Assembly (NCBI GenBank): GCA_033964015.1
Contig: CM066923.1
Coordinates: forward strand, 248,001-312,000
Direction: 5' to 3'
Length of the DNA stretch: 64,000 bases
Source: Scolanthus callimorphus
Taxonomy: Eukaryota > Cnidaria > Anthozoa > Actiniaria > Edwardsiidae
Each line of letters opens with the position of its first letter. Positions within the stretch are counted from its first letter, which is position 1. The notes below the pieces were generated by a model. That model was not told the origin of the DNA and ran no database searches. It worked only from the letters and a program-made list of their open reading frames with translations. This document shows, in pieces, positions 24,901 through 35,173 of the stretch. Position numbers and translations under genes: made by a program.

Positions 24901-27251
24901 GGTATATGTTGTGTGTGATTACTCCTCAGGTCTTATTGATTCAATTGAAATCCACGTTTACTTGAAAGGAGCATAAAAGAGCACTAACCTTCTATTACAA
25001 CTGCACTACAACTATTACTAAAGCAGATATCATAACACAAAGTTCCACCTCTTTTTCACGTAATTTCTTTTTTCCTACGAATACCCCTTCTACGTTTCAT
25101 CATTTTGCTCATCTCACATCCCCTTATACCTGGCCACCATTTGCTCATCTCACATCCCCTTATACCTGGCCTCTTCTATCCTACAGTGTCCCGGAACCCC
25201 CCCTGGCTTTCAGCTGATCGCTCCTGTGGAGGTCCCGTTTCAGTGCACCCCCCGGTCAAGCCTAAGCACCATCTCGGGCGGGTACCCAACCTGAGGGGGG
25301 CATGACTATCAAGTTTAACCCAAACTAGGTGTATTGTCAAGCTTGTTACTCAGTATTCGGGTACTACGGCAGTTTTAACTATTTACTATTATTTTACTTT
25401 TTTTAATTATAAGATTCTCAATCAGATTACACAGGTCAATGTGACGCGCTCGGGCATGCTTCTCGTGGAGAGATTCGGAAACAAATTTGATCAAGTCGGG
25501 TTTAGATGCACCCGGGTTTAGACCTCTCCCTCCCCCTCCCCCCTAAAAAGAAATATTGATCGGATAACTTTGCTGACTGACTGCCATAAAGGCTCACGGG
25601 CTGCAGACGAGAGATGGAGCGGAGAGAGACAATGAAATTCTGCGATTCTTAGTTTTCAACCTCTAAAGTAGGCTCGATTTGCATACTTTTGGTGGGAGGC
25701 ATCAACCTTTGTTGAGAAGGATGTATACGCGCGTTGCGTTGATTTGAAGGCAAATAGAACCAGTTAGTCATATCACCGCGTATGTACTCCATTTGAATAA
25801 TAAAAGAGTAAGAGTCTAATAATAAAAGAGTAAGAGTCTAATAATTAAAGAGTGAGAGTCTAATAATTAAAGAGTGAGACTCTAATAATAAAGTTAGGCA
25901 CTTCTTATTTTAATCTGTACTTAGTGGAATGTTTCGGCCAACCCACGTTTTGGTTTCTATTCTCCCCACTAAAGCACAGTATAGTTAAGTAAAACTGTAA
26001 AGTCAGGGGCGTGGATCGGTATTAGGGCTAGGTGGTCTTCCTCTTGGGATGAAGTGTTTTAACATTTTGAGGAGGCACGAATTGGGTCCACTTGGTATTG
26101 TACTTATTTTAGACCACACTGTTATAATTAATAATTTTATATGGTCAGTAGTGACTGTTATTTACTTTATTAATGGAGAATAATGATTACACGGGAACAT
26201 GTTAACAAAAATGTCACCAATCCCATAATAAATTTAAAAGACGATGGCCGGTGTGTGTGCATCCTCTGTACAGATAAACTCAAGCCAAATTGCTCCATTT
26301 AGATCTCTTCCCCGGATGTGAGGATAGTTCCTTCTGGTTCAGTGGGGGTGCAGTAGAGCCCTAGTCAACCGCTAGAGAGACCTGTGCCCTAGTCAACCGC
26401 TCCTTTGTTATTGTTTACACTCGTTGTAAGAAGACGAATTACATGTAGAAATCTCGAAATAGCGTATCTACATACAAAGTTTTATACTTCATTTACCGAA
26501 TTCAATTGAACACATTCCCTTAAAATGGATGCTTTTTCTAACTCGGTATGTTGCTAGGCAGACAAAATGGCGACTGACTAAGACTCTAAAGCCTCATACA
26601 CGACTGAATCGCTTGATCGCTTGATTTGGTGTTGCCAAACTTGTGGTGGGCTCAGAGATTTTGTGTTGATGATCTCCCTCGCATTCTTTTCCTTGCGATT
26701 CTATTCCTTATAATTCGTGTTACCAGAATATGTTATGACAGGTTTTGATCCAAGTGCTGCCCTCTTATTTACAAAAAGAATGTATTTTAAATGTTCTGCG
26801 TGTTTTGCTTTGGTATCGGCAGTTAAGAGAGGAAAAGACAGGCTCCAATTAAGAGACATTCACTTCTCTCTTCTTACTCTTTGAGAAATAATGAACTGGG
26901 GGGCGTTTCTCACAACGCCCGTTAACTTATCAGACCTGCTAACTTACCCGTTAACACCTGTGGAGTTTCTCGAAGCTACAGTCCCGTTATTTTCGGAGTC
27001 CTAAAAGTTCCCGTTAAATCGCCCGTCTTTACTGATACCAAAGATACCAATACTAGAACTGATAACATTACATAAGGGCCATGGCTGTATAAACGGTCTA
27101 AACACTCTTTCTCATCCTCAAGGGTCCCAGTGTTCCATCCGCTGATTATTCCGTAAAGGAAAAGGCACGTGATAAACGCACCACTAAATCGGTACGGAAA
27201 CGACTAAGCAGGAGAGAGTTTGGTAATGTGGTGTGTCCCACGGAAGAATGA
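1000..27251 (+). CDS. P4-type ATPase, phospholipid flippase, ATP11 (class VI)-like; 5' partial, 36 exons
   Basis: This family flips aminophospholipids to the cytosolic leaflet, normally with a CDC50 subunit. Exons read: 1000-1080, 1322-1429, 2261-2389, 2754-2857, 3351-3396, 3499-3563, 3816-3847, 3941-3990, 4254-4392, 4977-5058, 5292-5350, 5444-5500, 12104-12193, 12365-12433, 12911-13009, 13083-13125, 13428-13496, 13702-13775, 13883-13986, 14566-14637, 16911-16952, 17171-17238, 17331-17385, 17545-17613, 17957-18036, 18219-18304, 19031-19104, 19355-19603, 20020-20079, 21412-21539, 22512-22570, 22652-22722, 22879-22944, 23322-23425, 23696-23882, 27123-27251. Landmarks are DGETNLK (A domain), the phosphorylation motif DKTGT (Asp at 12122), [21 protein letters not shown] and a hydrophobic C-terminal membrane block. 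The exons sum to about 1,033 codons, which fits ATP11 minus the N-terminus. The basic tail exon at 27123 is the least certain. The frame breaks at 3351, 3396 and about 13091; each is explained by one missing base. Confidence 0.93.
1680..1866. repeat. Short tandem array, about 60-bp unit, roughly three copies
   Basis: Copies share a CATGCGTCGATGCGCAGAAC-type start and a GGGGAATAACCTTA end. The array lies in the intron between the exons at 1322 and 2261. The middle copy is shortened. Confidence 0.75.
2102..2311 (+). repeat. Tandem duplication of the 5' part of a flippase exon with its acceptor
   Basis: Two copies of about 104 bp (about 2102-2205 and 2208-2311) share CTCAACTTATGCT, TTCTCATCAG and GTTGGAGATAT. 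The second copy runs into the true exon (2261-2389). The first carries an equivalent acceptor at 2157-2158 but lacks the rest of the exon. The reading frame is open from 2159 through 2389, and the two acceptors are 102 nt apart (34 codons), so use of the upstream acceptor would insert 34 residues in frame into the A domain. Confidence 0.85.
2963..3215. repeat. Dispersed repeat, copy 1 of a flippase-intron segment
   Basis: Matches 5508-5710: both have ATACTAGTTATACAAT, CACTTGTATTT, CTGGTATA and a well conserved block around TTTTACGTAAA. Several differences are CpG in copy 2 and TpG here, as expected from methylated-C decay. The open frame through the block is therefore not evidence of coding. 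Confidence 0.7.
5508..5710. repeat. Dispersed repeat, copy 2, directly abutting the 56-bp minisatellite
   Basis: Copy 2 of the 2963-3215 segment. Its right end runs straight into the first unit of the 56-bp array, so it marks the left boundary of the array and may have supplied the seed sequence. Confidence 0.7.
5705..11968 (+). repeat. Minisatellite, 56-bp unit, about 110 copies, in a flippase intron
   Basis: The unit contains TTCAGGCTGTATCTGATAG, TTGTCTATTGGCTGCTG and a T-rich TTTGTCTTTTTTCTATG. Variants are TCATTCAG / TTATTCAG / TTATTCCG and GCTGCTG / GCTGTTG. The array fills most of the intron between the exon ending SDLNEELGQ (5500) and the exon with the catalytic DKTGT motif (12104). 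Each unit reads like a 3' splice site: a polypyrimidine run followed by CAG. Hydrophobic open frames in it ([20 protein letters not shown]) arise because 56 is not a multiple of three and are not genes. Confidence 0.98.
12692..12849. mobile_element. Small MITE-like element with inverted ends and poly-G runs
   Basis: Left end GGCGTAGCCAGG mirrors right end CCTGGCTACGCC. Inside are two long G runs (from about 12714 and about 12807). It lies between flippase exons at 12365 and 12911. A related element lies at 19704-19888. Confidence 0.65.
13981..14095 (+). repeat. Short tandem array of a splice-donor-containing unit
   Basis: The exon end GCAGAG followed by GTAAG at 13981-13991 is repeated downstream in units of about 24 bp containing GGTACAGGCAGAGGTAA, giving four further donor-like copies. 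The real donor is taken as the first, because the frame continues correctly into the exon at 14566. Confidence 0.8.
14646..16575. repeat. Minisatellite, 24/25-bp unit, about 77 copies, in a flippase intron
   Basis: The unit is CTTGCCCTAGTCATCATTTA plus a 4-5 base linker. The left part (to about 15160) is a nearly pure 24-bp AACTC form. The right part is mostly a 25-bp AGACTGC or AGACTCC form with CCCTAG/CTCTAG alternation. The array starts about 8 bases after the splice donor at 14638. Confidence 0.97.
16576..16910. other. Intron remainder, nothing recognised
   Basis: Unique-looking intron sequence between the 24/25-bp array and the exon at 16911. No exon, repeat or RNA gene was recognised. 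Confidence 0.5.
18447..18670. mobile_element. MULE-like MITE with 9-bp target-site duplication
   Basis: The terminal inverted repeats (18447-18471 and 18646-18670) are perfect over about 25 bp, starting CATTCTCGTACCCAGAGCTC. They are flanked by the direct repeat GCTTTATCA at 18438-18446 and 18671-18679. A 9-bp duplication is characteristic of Mutator-like elements. Related fragments flank it (about 18343-18410 and 18757-18802). It lies in the flippase intron 18305-19030 and encodes nothing recognisable. Confidence 0.8.
19704..19888. mobile_element. MITE-like element with inverted ends and internal G/C runs
   Basis: Left end CGTAGCTAGC followed by a G run, right end CTAGCTACGGCC preceded by C-rich tracts. 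It has the same architecture as 12692-12849 and lies between the flippase exons at 19355 and 20020. Confidence 0.6.
20093..21393. repeat. Minisatellite, 46-bp unit, about 28 copies, occupying nearly a whole intron
   Basis: The unit contains TTATTGCCATTTTATCATAC and TAGTAGCCTGCTGATATGAC. The flippase intron runs 20080-21411, so the array makes up almost all of it. Variants are TTATTATA/TTATCATA and occasional short indels. Confidence 0.97.
23470..23605. repeat. Short tandem repeat, GCAGATCATCTTGACAAG unit
   Basis: About five diverged copies of a roughly 27-bp unit, in the flippase intron 23426-23695. Confidence 0.75.
23883..27122. other. Last flippase intron, repeat-bearing, no gene recognised
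   Basis: From the donor after the [10 protein letters not shown] exon to the polypyrimidine acceptor TTCTCATCCTCAAG. It contains a CGCCCTAAAAA microsatellite at about 24060-24113, a duplicated 30-bp block near 25105-25170, and a TAATAATAAAAGAGTAAGAG tandem at about 25800-25890. No protein family was recognised in any frame. Confidence 0.55.
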
Positions 27252-27728
27252 GTAAGTCCGGCCCTAGAGCATGCCTTTTCATTCGGTCCACGAGGAAAAC
27301 TGTGAAATTGCACGGAGAGTATGTCACTTGGGGAGGATCGTATATAGAGACGTTTGCTGCCAAGTGAGATAGAAATACGACGTAAGCTACTGTTGGTTTC
27401 AAGCTTGTCGCAGATATTTTGTCTCGAAAACACACAGTTTGTGATGTGAACTGCTATATCGTAACGGTAGGGAGTTGAGGCGGGCTTCTCGTGTGTCCTT
27501 TGTTTCCCTCTGCTTGTTATGTCAACATGGCTCTTCGTTTGTCCACAACTTGATTGATCGTGAGGCGCTTTCCGTGTTACTCATTCTCTACGATCTCCTC
27601 CTGAACTACCATTATTGAACCTATTCGTCCTTTAGCATTTGTTGGGACAGCCACTTCAAAAGTGATTTCATATTACAAAGATACACATAACACGTGCCCT
27701 GCAGCCTAAACTTAGATTCTCTTTTATT
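27252..27728. other. Probable 3' flank of the flippase gene
   Basis: Follows the proposed flippase stop (TGA, 27249-27251). No further exon was recognised. The next clear AATAAA-like motifs lie near 27963 and 27990, so the 3'UTR end is not fixed. Confidence 0.4.
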
Positions 27729-27917
27729 GACCTCTTTACCTTGGGCGTAATGTTTTCCCATTTCAGATCACGTGGCATTCCCACGAGTATTCTTTTTTGT
27801 TTTTCTGCTACGCACTGAAGGACATATGAATATGGATGGAGCCGCCCAAACTAAGAAAGATTATTCAAATGAATGCCACGTGATCTGAAATGGGACAACG
27901 CCAAGGTAAAGAGGTCT
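27729..27917. mobile_element. Foldback MITE, GACCTCTTTACCTTGG ends
   Basis: The left arm starts GACCTCTTTACCTTGG and continues to CAGATCACGTGGCATTC. The right arm is its near reverse complement, ending CCAAGGTAAAGAGGTC. The arms are about 55 bp each with a small loop. Related copies lie at 30988-31135 and 37801-37983. Confidence 0.85.
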
Positions 27918-28039
27918 ATTGACGCTGTAAGTCTGCACTCTTAACTTGCACCAGAATATGTAAATAAATTATGTAAAGTAAATTGCGTTTAATAAAACAA
28001 ACTTGATCTTGTCTATTAAGTGTTGTTTGCTGCAGCTAA

Positions 28040-28200
28040 ATTGTGAATCACGGCAGGGCGAAATATTTAGTGATTCTATGATAATTTGGCACAACTATTG
28101 CATGTCTCACGATATATTTAGTGGTTCTATATGATGGCACAACTTGCATGTCTCACGATATATTTAGTGGTTCTATATGATGGCACAACTCACGATAGCA
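28040..28200. repeat. Tandem repeat, about 45-bp unit, three diverged copies
   Basis: The unit contains CATGTCTCACGATATATTTA and GTGGTTCTATATGATGGCAC. Intergenic. Confidence 0.75.
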
Positions 28201-28537
28201 TGCCACTCTTAAACTCGCATGGCAACGCACTCTTTCTCTTACAATCTTCTTATCTTTCGCTCTAAACTTCTGCTGTTTCCTTTTTCTATTGTAGGTTGAA
28301 GTTGAGACCACTTTGATAACTAAGCTGTGAGCCCACCACAAGCACGGCATCAAGCCAGCACAGTGTTGTTGCTTTGTAGATTTAGGCAGTATTTCTTACG
28401 CATGGTGCTCCGCTCGTGCGATTGGCGGCATCTCCGCTAGGTTCACCAAACTGCGAGGGAGCGCAATGTGTTAAAGCATGTTTCATGATGTATTCGAATG
28501 CATCTGCTCTGACATCCAGTCGGCATTCTTGAACCCG

Positions 28538-28951
28538 CTATTGAGCATTTACAAGAGAATGATTGTTCAGCACTAATTCAACATGCGTATTCTTGTACGC
28601 CTTCCCAATCAAGTTGATGTTGCTGGCATCAGTGGAGTAGTCCTTCATCTGTGAACTAATGGAAAACTCAATGTTCATCCCAAGAATCCAATCGCCAAAA
28701 GGACCCGATAAAGTCGCCAAAAATGTCTCTTTGGTTTCCATTTTAACGCGAACGCTTCGTTTTGATGGCTCTGCAGATGTTCCGGCGTTCTTATTTCCTT
28801 TTTGGGGATTTACTAGTCTAGCCTGATTAAGCACCGGAAAAATCGCGTCGTAGCACCTATAGCGCAGACACAGGAAAATAATAGAAAAGCAAAAAAGAGT
28901 TGATCCTAAAAATAGCAGAAATTCTACAGTGTTGGCGGAATAGTCACTCAC
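28538..28951 (-). other. Unrecognised 137-codon open frame with a hydrophobic N-terminal segment
   Basis: The frame would encode a hydrophobic stretch near residues 9-30 (FLLFLGSTLFCFSIIF), then a basic and polar region. It has no in-frame ATG at its 5' end: the first codon is GTG and an upstream stop follows closely. A real gene would need an upstream exon. I do not recognise the family. It could be a coding exon of an undetected gene or a chance frame. Confidence 0.2.
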
Positions 28952-30435
28952 TCCTAGTATGCGCTGTTCACGATGACGTCATCCATTGTTATTGATGTGC
29001 CAACCAGAGGATCAGACCAATACGAGGCTCAGGGGAATAAATAATAATAATAAAATATCCCTGAGCATTTAAAAATTCTCAATGCTCTTACATTATTGTT
29101 TCTCCTATGTTTAACATATCTTATAAAGTGTTAATAAAACAAAAGAAATGAATTATTCATGTTTCGATGCTGATGCGATTTCTTTTGATTTATTCCCATG
29201 AGCCTTGCACTCAAGTAAGAATTTTAATATATCGAAATTGGTCTATTGGTTCAGAACATAGTTAGTAGTCTCCTATGTTCAGAACAAAGGGCGCTATTCA
29301 ATCTACGGTTGGCACATTAGCTAATGGCAATGTTGATAAACAGTGAATAGCGCGATACCAATTACAGGGTAAATGGAGAAGGGGGTAGGGATAGAAATCT
29401 GTTATATTACTGTGATTAGTTTCCACAGAAATTGTTAATATATAATGAATTTAATGTTGGGTTATTTATTTTCTTCAGTCCTGTAGCTTTAATAGGCAAT
29501 AATTAGTTTAGTAGAATTGAATAGTAAATTAATTACAACTAAATCATTTGCTACTTATATTAGAATAAGGTTTCTCTTTATGGGTATCTCTCGATTTCAG
29601 AGTAGCATTCCGTTACACTGATTCTAATAACAAGGCAGCACGAATTAATAAACTTTTAAGCTTCCATTGCACGGTACCGGTAGAATTTTCAAGTGGACTC
29701 GCGAAATTTCTTCCGTTTATGTTGAGTCAAGGAGGTATTCACTATCAAAAAATACGCCGAACGAAAATTTGACATCCTAAGCGTTCGAATTTCTGCCGGG
29801 AAGAATCAAGGACAAATTTGGATTTCACCTGTTGAAATATTTGGCGATAAAATGTAAACTCATAAACCATCTAATATTTCGTGCAGTTTAGGGTCTTGCG
29901 TAGTTACGCTGCAGCCTGCTCGTCTAGCTTCTTGGCTCAGCGTTTTGCACGCATAAGATGTCTGCAAATAAACCAATGGCACAACGTCCGGTTCCGAAGT
30001 TCTTGCACAAAAATGTGACCGGTTGCGCGTAACGGCGTTACCGGAAGGAAATTGGTCAATTCGACCTGTGCCGTGTAATCGTAGCCTTAACGATTTAGAA
30101 AAATAAATAGTTATGATTTACTTGAATTCGAGATATGGGGGTGCGGTAGTTTAGACTATAGCGAAACGTACAAATGGGTAAAATTAACAAATATTTTGTA
30201 CTTTGTAAATAAAAGCATGTGACTCGTGATAAAACGAAATATTGTTGGCTCTGCTTTTTGACATGAAAAAGTTCCTCCATGTTATATAAATCGGATACAG
30301 TAAATACCAACGTCTAAAGACCCTTGAATTGTATAGGCTCTTAATTGATTTGAAAATAAAAGAAACAGAGTTGGTATGGACAGGGAAACTCCCTGGTATG
30401 GAAATCCTAGCACTGATGATCGGGGCCATTTCATT
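28952..30435. other. AT-rich intergenic stretch, nothing recognised
   Basis: No exon with family resemblance was seen on either strand. Short AT-rich simple sequence (AATAATAATAA near 29041) is the only pattern noted. Confidence 0.45.
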
Positions 30436-30439
30436 TTTA

Positions 30440-30770
30440 TCTGCATCCCTCATCAGAGGGGGTCAAACCGAAAAAAAGGGCTCTTCCGTCCGTCGGTTCT
30501 TCCGAGGTGGTGCAATAAGAAAAGCCTCTTCCGTGTTTTTTTTTTCCGAGGGGGTGCAACCCCAAAAAGCCTCTTCCGTAGGTATGTCTGGGGGGGGGGG
30601 GGGGGGGGGGACCCTGGTGGAATCCTGAAAAATCTAGAATAAAAGAGTCATTTTGCAAGTTCTTTTCTCAATTCGTAGCAATCGTGACTACTAACGAAAA
30701 TGACCTCTTCCGTTGTGTGGGGGGGGGGGGGGGGGGGGGGGGGGTTGCGGCTAAAAAATGGAATGGCCGT
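30440..30770. repeat. Low-complexity repeat cluster with two long poly-G runs
   Basis: Repeated AAGCCTCTTCCGT and TTCCGAGGGGGTGC blocks, followed by G runs at about 30590-30610 and about 30720-30744. The architecture resembles the poly-G MITEs elsewhere in the window, but the inverted ends are unclear. Confidence 0.55.
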
Positions 30771-30987
30771 CGTCTGCTTCACTTCCGAGGCCGGCTGAAG
30801 AGCATATTAGATCGGTATCTCACCCTCGCATCCTTTGTTGTTGACAGCTCGATCGAAAGAAGTTCAAAGTCACTCCTTCGGGGAAGTTGTTCATTGATGT
30901 TAGTACATTCAGATTGCACTACCACAGGGTTCCCACTCACCTTGAAAAGTCACTGGAAAATCTGAAAATACTTAAGGTCTGGGAATC

Positions 30988-31135
30988 GACCTCTTTCGCT
31001 TGGGCGTAATGTTTTCCCATTTCAGATCACGTGGCATTCATTTGAATAATCTTTCTTTGTTCGGGATGCTTCCATATTCATATATCTTCCGGTGCGTAGC
31101 AGGAAAAGAAAGAAAGAATACTCATGGGAATGATG
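30988..31135. mobile_element. Partial copy of the GACCTCTTT foldback MITE
   Basis: Shares CTTGGGCGTAATGTTTTCCC and ATTTCAGATCACGTGGCATT with the left arm of 27729-27917, and shares loop-region sequence in inverted order. The second terminal arm is missing. Confidence 0.7.
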
Positions 31136-32516
31136 TCTATTGTCAGGAAAATTTGAAACGTGGACAAAAAGTGAGGGAATTTGATGAACAGTATTAGACA
31201 ATTACAAAATATCACAGGAATACGCCTTTTTACGGTTGAAGTAAAGTTTTTGCATGAACTCGCGCGGGACAGTAACCATTTCTTTCCTGTCAATGCCCCG
31301 ATGTGTCGGCCCGAAAATCGGCTTTTATCTCCATATGGGAACCCTGTACCACCTCGCAAAAATGTTACTATTTTGAATGTAGGCACTTCGCACGACAAGC
31401 TCTCTCAGATAATAGGGACAGTAATAATAATAAAAATAATTTTAACATTTATATTGCACCCGTATATGTTCAAATGCACGTTACAGTTATTAAAGTAAAA
31501 AAATGTGAGAATTTCCCAATACTGCCGTTTTTAGAGCTCAGCCATAAGAATTGTCGCGCTGCGCGCAATGAAATCGATTACCAGTGGCTCATGGCCCTTT
31601 AGTTGGATGAGACCGAATTCAATAATTGTTTTATGATACATTTTAAAGAAGAATCATTGATACGATACCAAATGACCTTATTCAAAATGGTTTTGTTCAA
31701 GCACTGAGCACAGACGAGGGGCTTGGGAACGACCGACAATGAGAGTGATTGTTTGCTGCCGACCAATCACATTTGCGATAGTGAGTTCAATGTATAATAA
31801 TGATCTTTGTTTGTACGTTGGCAGACCGACCCGAAAGGAGTTCTCAGAGGAAAAAAGAACTCTGTCAACAACGTACGAGTGACGCCCACAGCAGCAAGAC
31901 GCGGGAATCTGTGGTTTGGTAGACTACAGTCAGTGTAGTGAGACCGGAAGTACCGTACATCTTATGAGAAACCAGGCCGTGTAGACCAGCCTTGGGATAG
32001 CTGTGGTTTTGGTAGTGTAGCCTAGTCCCTTGCGTTCTGGGTGGGCTTCCTGTGGTTGGTAAGACGTGACGTCACAGGAGACCCTCTCCCCGAACGCCTA
32101 GTGAAATTCGCCAATGAACCTTTCAGGGTGGTTTATAGTAGAGGGGTTGTGCTTCGGGTTGCCAACTTTGTGCGCCTGAATACGGATGCTGAGTCCATCA
32201 GATTTTATTTCAGGGGTCGTCCCGTCCACATGAGCAAATTTTCATATATTATATATGGTAATTTTTTGCCAAACAAAAGCAAAGAATTTCCAACAGATAT
32301 ATTTGACATTAAAATGTTGCCAAATTCTCATCGTCTACACGAGTAAATACAAATCTGTTCGTGTAGACGACGCTTTAGTTCAAAGTAAGTATGAATTCTC
32401 GGAACATAGAGGCCCTTTAACTTTTATGGACGAGTGTATTAGGAGTGACATAATACAAAAAAAATGACCATAACAGGCGACTTATTTATACGTCATCTAT
32501 GGGAAGGTGGTAGATC
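31136..32516. other. Intergenic stretch, no gene supported
   Basis: Several short open frames exist, but none has a recognisable domain, a paired splice structure or an upstream context that supports it. Confidence 0.4.
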
Positions 32517-32846
32517 ATAGAGTCCTAAAGTGCCATGACGTCACAAAAAGCAAATTTACGAATGATAGCTACACACCAAAAATGAGGCAAATCGGTTGCA
32601 ACGCGACCGAGATATGGCCCTCTGAATGCATAATTTTCTTTAACAAATCACTGTATTTTTGGTTCAGTTCCCAACAGTGATTATTATTATGTATTCAGAG
32701 GGCCATATATCGCTCGCGTTTCAACCGATTCATGCCTAGCCATTTTTTCATGCAACGTTCTTTGGAGTTGGTCTTTCATTATTCGTGGACAAAACTCTGA
32801 CATTCGAAAGTTTTCAAATTTGTGACGTCACACTTTAGGACTCTAT
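32517..32846. mobile_element. MITE with ATAGAGTCCTAAAGTG inverted ends
   Basis: The 16-bp terminal inverted repeat is perfect (ATAGAGTCCTAAAGTG and CACTTTAGGACTCTAT) and is followed inside by TGACGTCAC on both sides. An internal inverted pair around ATATGGCCCTCTGAAT also folds back. No coding content. Confidence 0.85.
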
Positions 32847-33229
32847 ACGGTAAGACTCGTACACAGTCTGTAAAGAAAAAGTACAAGCGCGCTCGCTAAG
32901 TAGTCTCCATTCTTTCGCCCTTCCCAAGATTCTTTGCGCGCCGCCACTTAAGACGGCAGGGGCGAGGGTGGGTCGCACGTTTAATTGCGCCGTTGAAGCA
33001 TTTTCTCTGCAAATGTTTGCCATTCGTGTTTGCCTCTGCGAGTTTTGCGAAATATTAATAGCAATAATTTAAAAGCAGAAACAAAAGTTCTAATACTAGT
33101 AACAAAGTTATCAAGTGATGCAACACCCCGTTGGACGGCTCTGGTAACAGTCGCCCGATTGTCACGCTTTTCAGTGTCAGGTGATAGAATACGTTACACG
33201 GCGTGGATGGGTTGTCACGCTAGTCAAGT

Positions 33230-33650
33230 CACACAAAAAAATTCGATTTAGCAATATTTGTCCTTGGATTTGAAAAGGGCATAAGAAATGAACGCTACAC
33301 ACCAAAAATTAGGCGAATCGGTTGCAACGAGACATAGATAGATAGATAGATGCCTTTATTTTAAAACGGTAAAATAAGACGAAGATATGGCCCCCTGAAT
33401 ACATAATTTTCTTTAAGAAATCGCTGTATTTTGGTTGCGTTCATAAAGTTTTGAACGCAGTCTAAAATACAGCGATTTGTTAAAGAAAATTATAGGTGGC
33501 CATATCTTGGTCTCGTTTCAACCGATTTGCCTCATTTTTGCATCGAATCCTCTTTCCACTTTGTCTTTCATTATTGATTCGTGGACTAAATTTGGAAATT
33601 CAAGATATTTCAAATTTATGACGTCACACTTGATTACTCTATTGCTGGAT
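33230..33650. mobile_element. Diverged second copy of the GACGTCAC MITE, with an insertion
   Basis: Shares CTACACACCAAAAAT, GAATCGGTTGCAACG, the ATATGGCC... inverted pair and the right end TGACGTCACAC with 32517-32846. An ATAG-repeat-bearing insert (about 33338-33380) interrupts it; the insert looks like the tail of another retroelement. Confidence 0.75.
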
Positions 33651-34919
33651 TTCAAGCCGAGAGTGCCTAGGGCGAATCCCTTAATATTACCATTATCGAA
33701 ACGAGATCCACATAAAGAGAAAGAGCATGCTGAACTGTACAAAATCCTAAAGTTTGGAGTTGATTGTGTAAATTCCGTTCGAGACACAGCCATTCCGATA
33801 TGCCGGAATTTTATAAGCTTTGAAATGAAAAATGAAATGTATGCACTTGTATACCGCGGTTAGGGTATGGTTTTCCGGACGCCGTGTCCGGATTTCACAC
33901 AAATCTTGTAAAAAAAATTTGGCTTTTTGGAGTTCGCTCTTTTACCAACCTCCAAAATATTGTCGTCTGGAAACGCGTCTAGAGAACCGCAGTACGGGCG
34001 TAGTAACTCAACATCATCAACAAAGGCGGTTTGGAGACGTTTCTTTCCCTATGCGAAACATTTGACCCCCCACTTTGACGAGGGGCTCTCCGGAGAGAAG
34101 TATTCTTGGTAAATGCAATCATTCCTTTGGGAACAAAATAACCAAATTGCAGTTGCCATGTTGGCATTCAGAAAACAAGGAGCAAATGAACGTTCTTTTG
34201 TTCTGTACTAGGCAAGGAGACGTCCGGCCACCAGACCATATACACCACTTGAGTATTGAACTATCAATGGGACAAATACAAACAGATGCATATTTATAGG
34301 CTGAGAGAAAGTTAGGTGATCCATGGAACTCATTACATTTGGGGGACAGAATGGGATAGAAAGCCAAGTTGTCAGTTGATCCACTAACGCAGTGATATTT
34401 AAAACACTCAAGAAGTTTTTTCCGGTTGTTTATTATGCTATACCTTTGAGCTGATAGTAATGTGCAAAGCAGTTGTTACATGTTAGATTTATATTTACTA
34501 TGAAATAACAAAGCAATTCAAAATGCTAAACTTTGCATCAAAACACTGCAACTAGTTAGTATTTTTGCGTAGACCATGTCCATATTCATTCTTAAATCTT
34601 CACATCTCAACTGGCAACCACAAGTCATCATTTATGCTCTCAATTATAGATTCTTTGTAAGATGAATTACTGCAAAGAAAACACACAAGATAAATGTAGT
34701 TTTCACCTTTTACCAATACTGCAAACATCACATAGATAAATGTGTCTGAGATCAGTAACTGTTATTGATCAGTGTTCTGTAGTGGAGATATTCGAGAATG
34801 GCTGGCTCAGAATTTTGAGTAGCTGTTGATACCATTCTTTTGGGTTTAGATGCTCCTGTTAACCTTTGCCTGTACAATTATGCCACAGGTAACCAAACTG
34901 GGATTGCCTTTTTGGCATA
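33651..34919. other. Intergenic stretch downstream of TCTP, no gene supported
   Basis: No exon recognised. A short last exon and 3'UTR of the minus-strand TCTP gene may lie here, but I could not place them. Confidence 0.4.
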
Positions 34920-35131
34920 ATAGACCCATATCACGTTAATATGGCTTAATGTTCTAATTCAGCACATCCGTATTAGTAAAACTGCAAAGTTTGGTTAATA
35001 TTGGTTGAATGCAGACCGAGCTTTCCAAACTTTGCAGCTTTTCTAATGGGCTGTACTGAATTGAATACTGGACTTTGTTTCCTGATAACTATAAGATATT
35101 ATTAAGCCATATAACGTGATATGGGTCTATG
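34920..35131. mobile_element. Foldback MITE, ATAGACCCATATCACGTTA ends
   Basis: The left arm ATAGACCCATATCACGTTA...ATGGCTTAAT mirrors the right arm ATTAAGCCATATAACGTGAT...GGGTCTAT. A second internal pair (CTGCAAAGTTTGG / CCAAACTTTGCAG) also folds back. It sits just past the last coding exon found for TCTP. Confidence 0.85.
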
Positions 35132-35173
35132 GTAACCAGGGAGACCCACAATAAGTAACTTCTATACACTTAC

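Noticed and set aside
32041..32346. 101-codon open frame on the plus strand
   Set aside because: No recognisable domain, no splice partners and no similarity to the surrounding genes; treated as chance.
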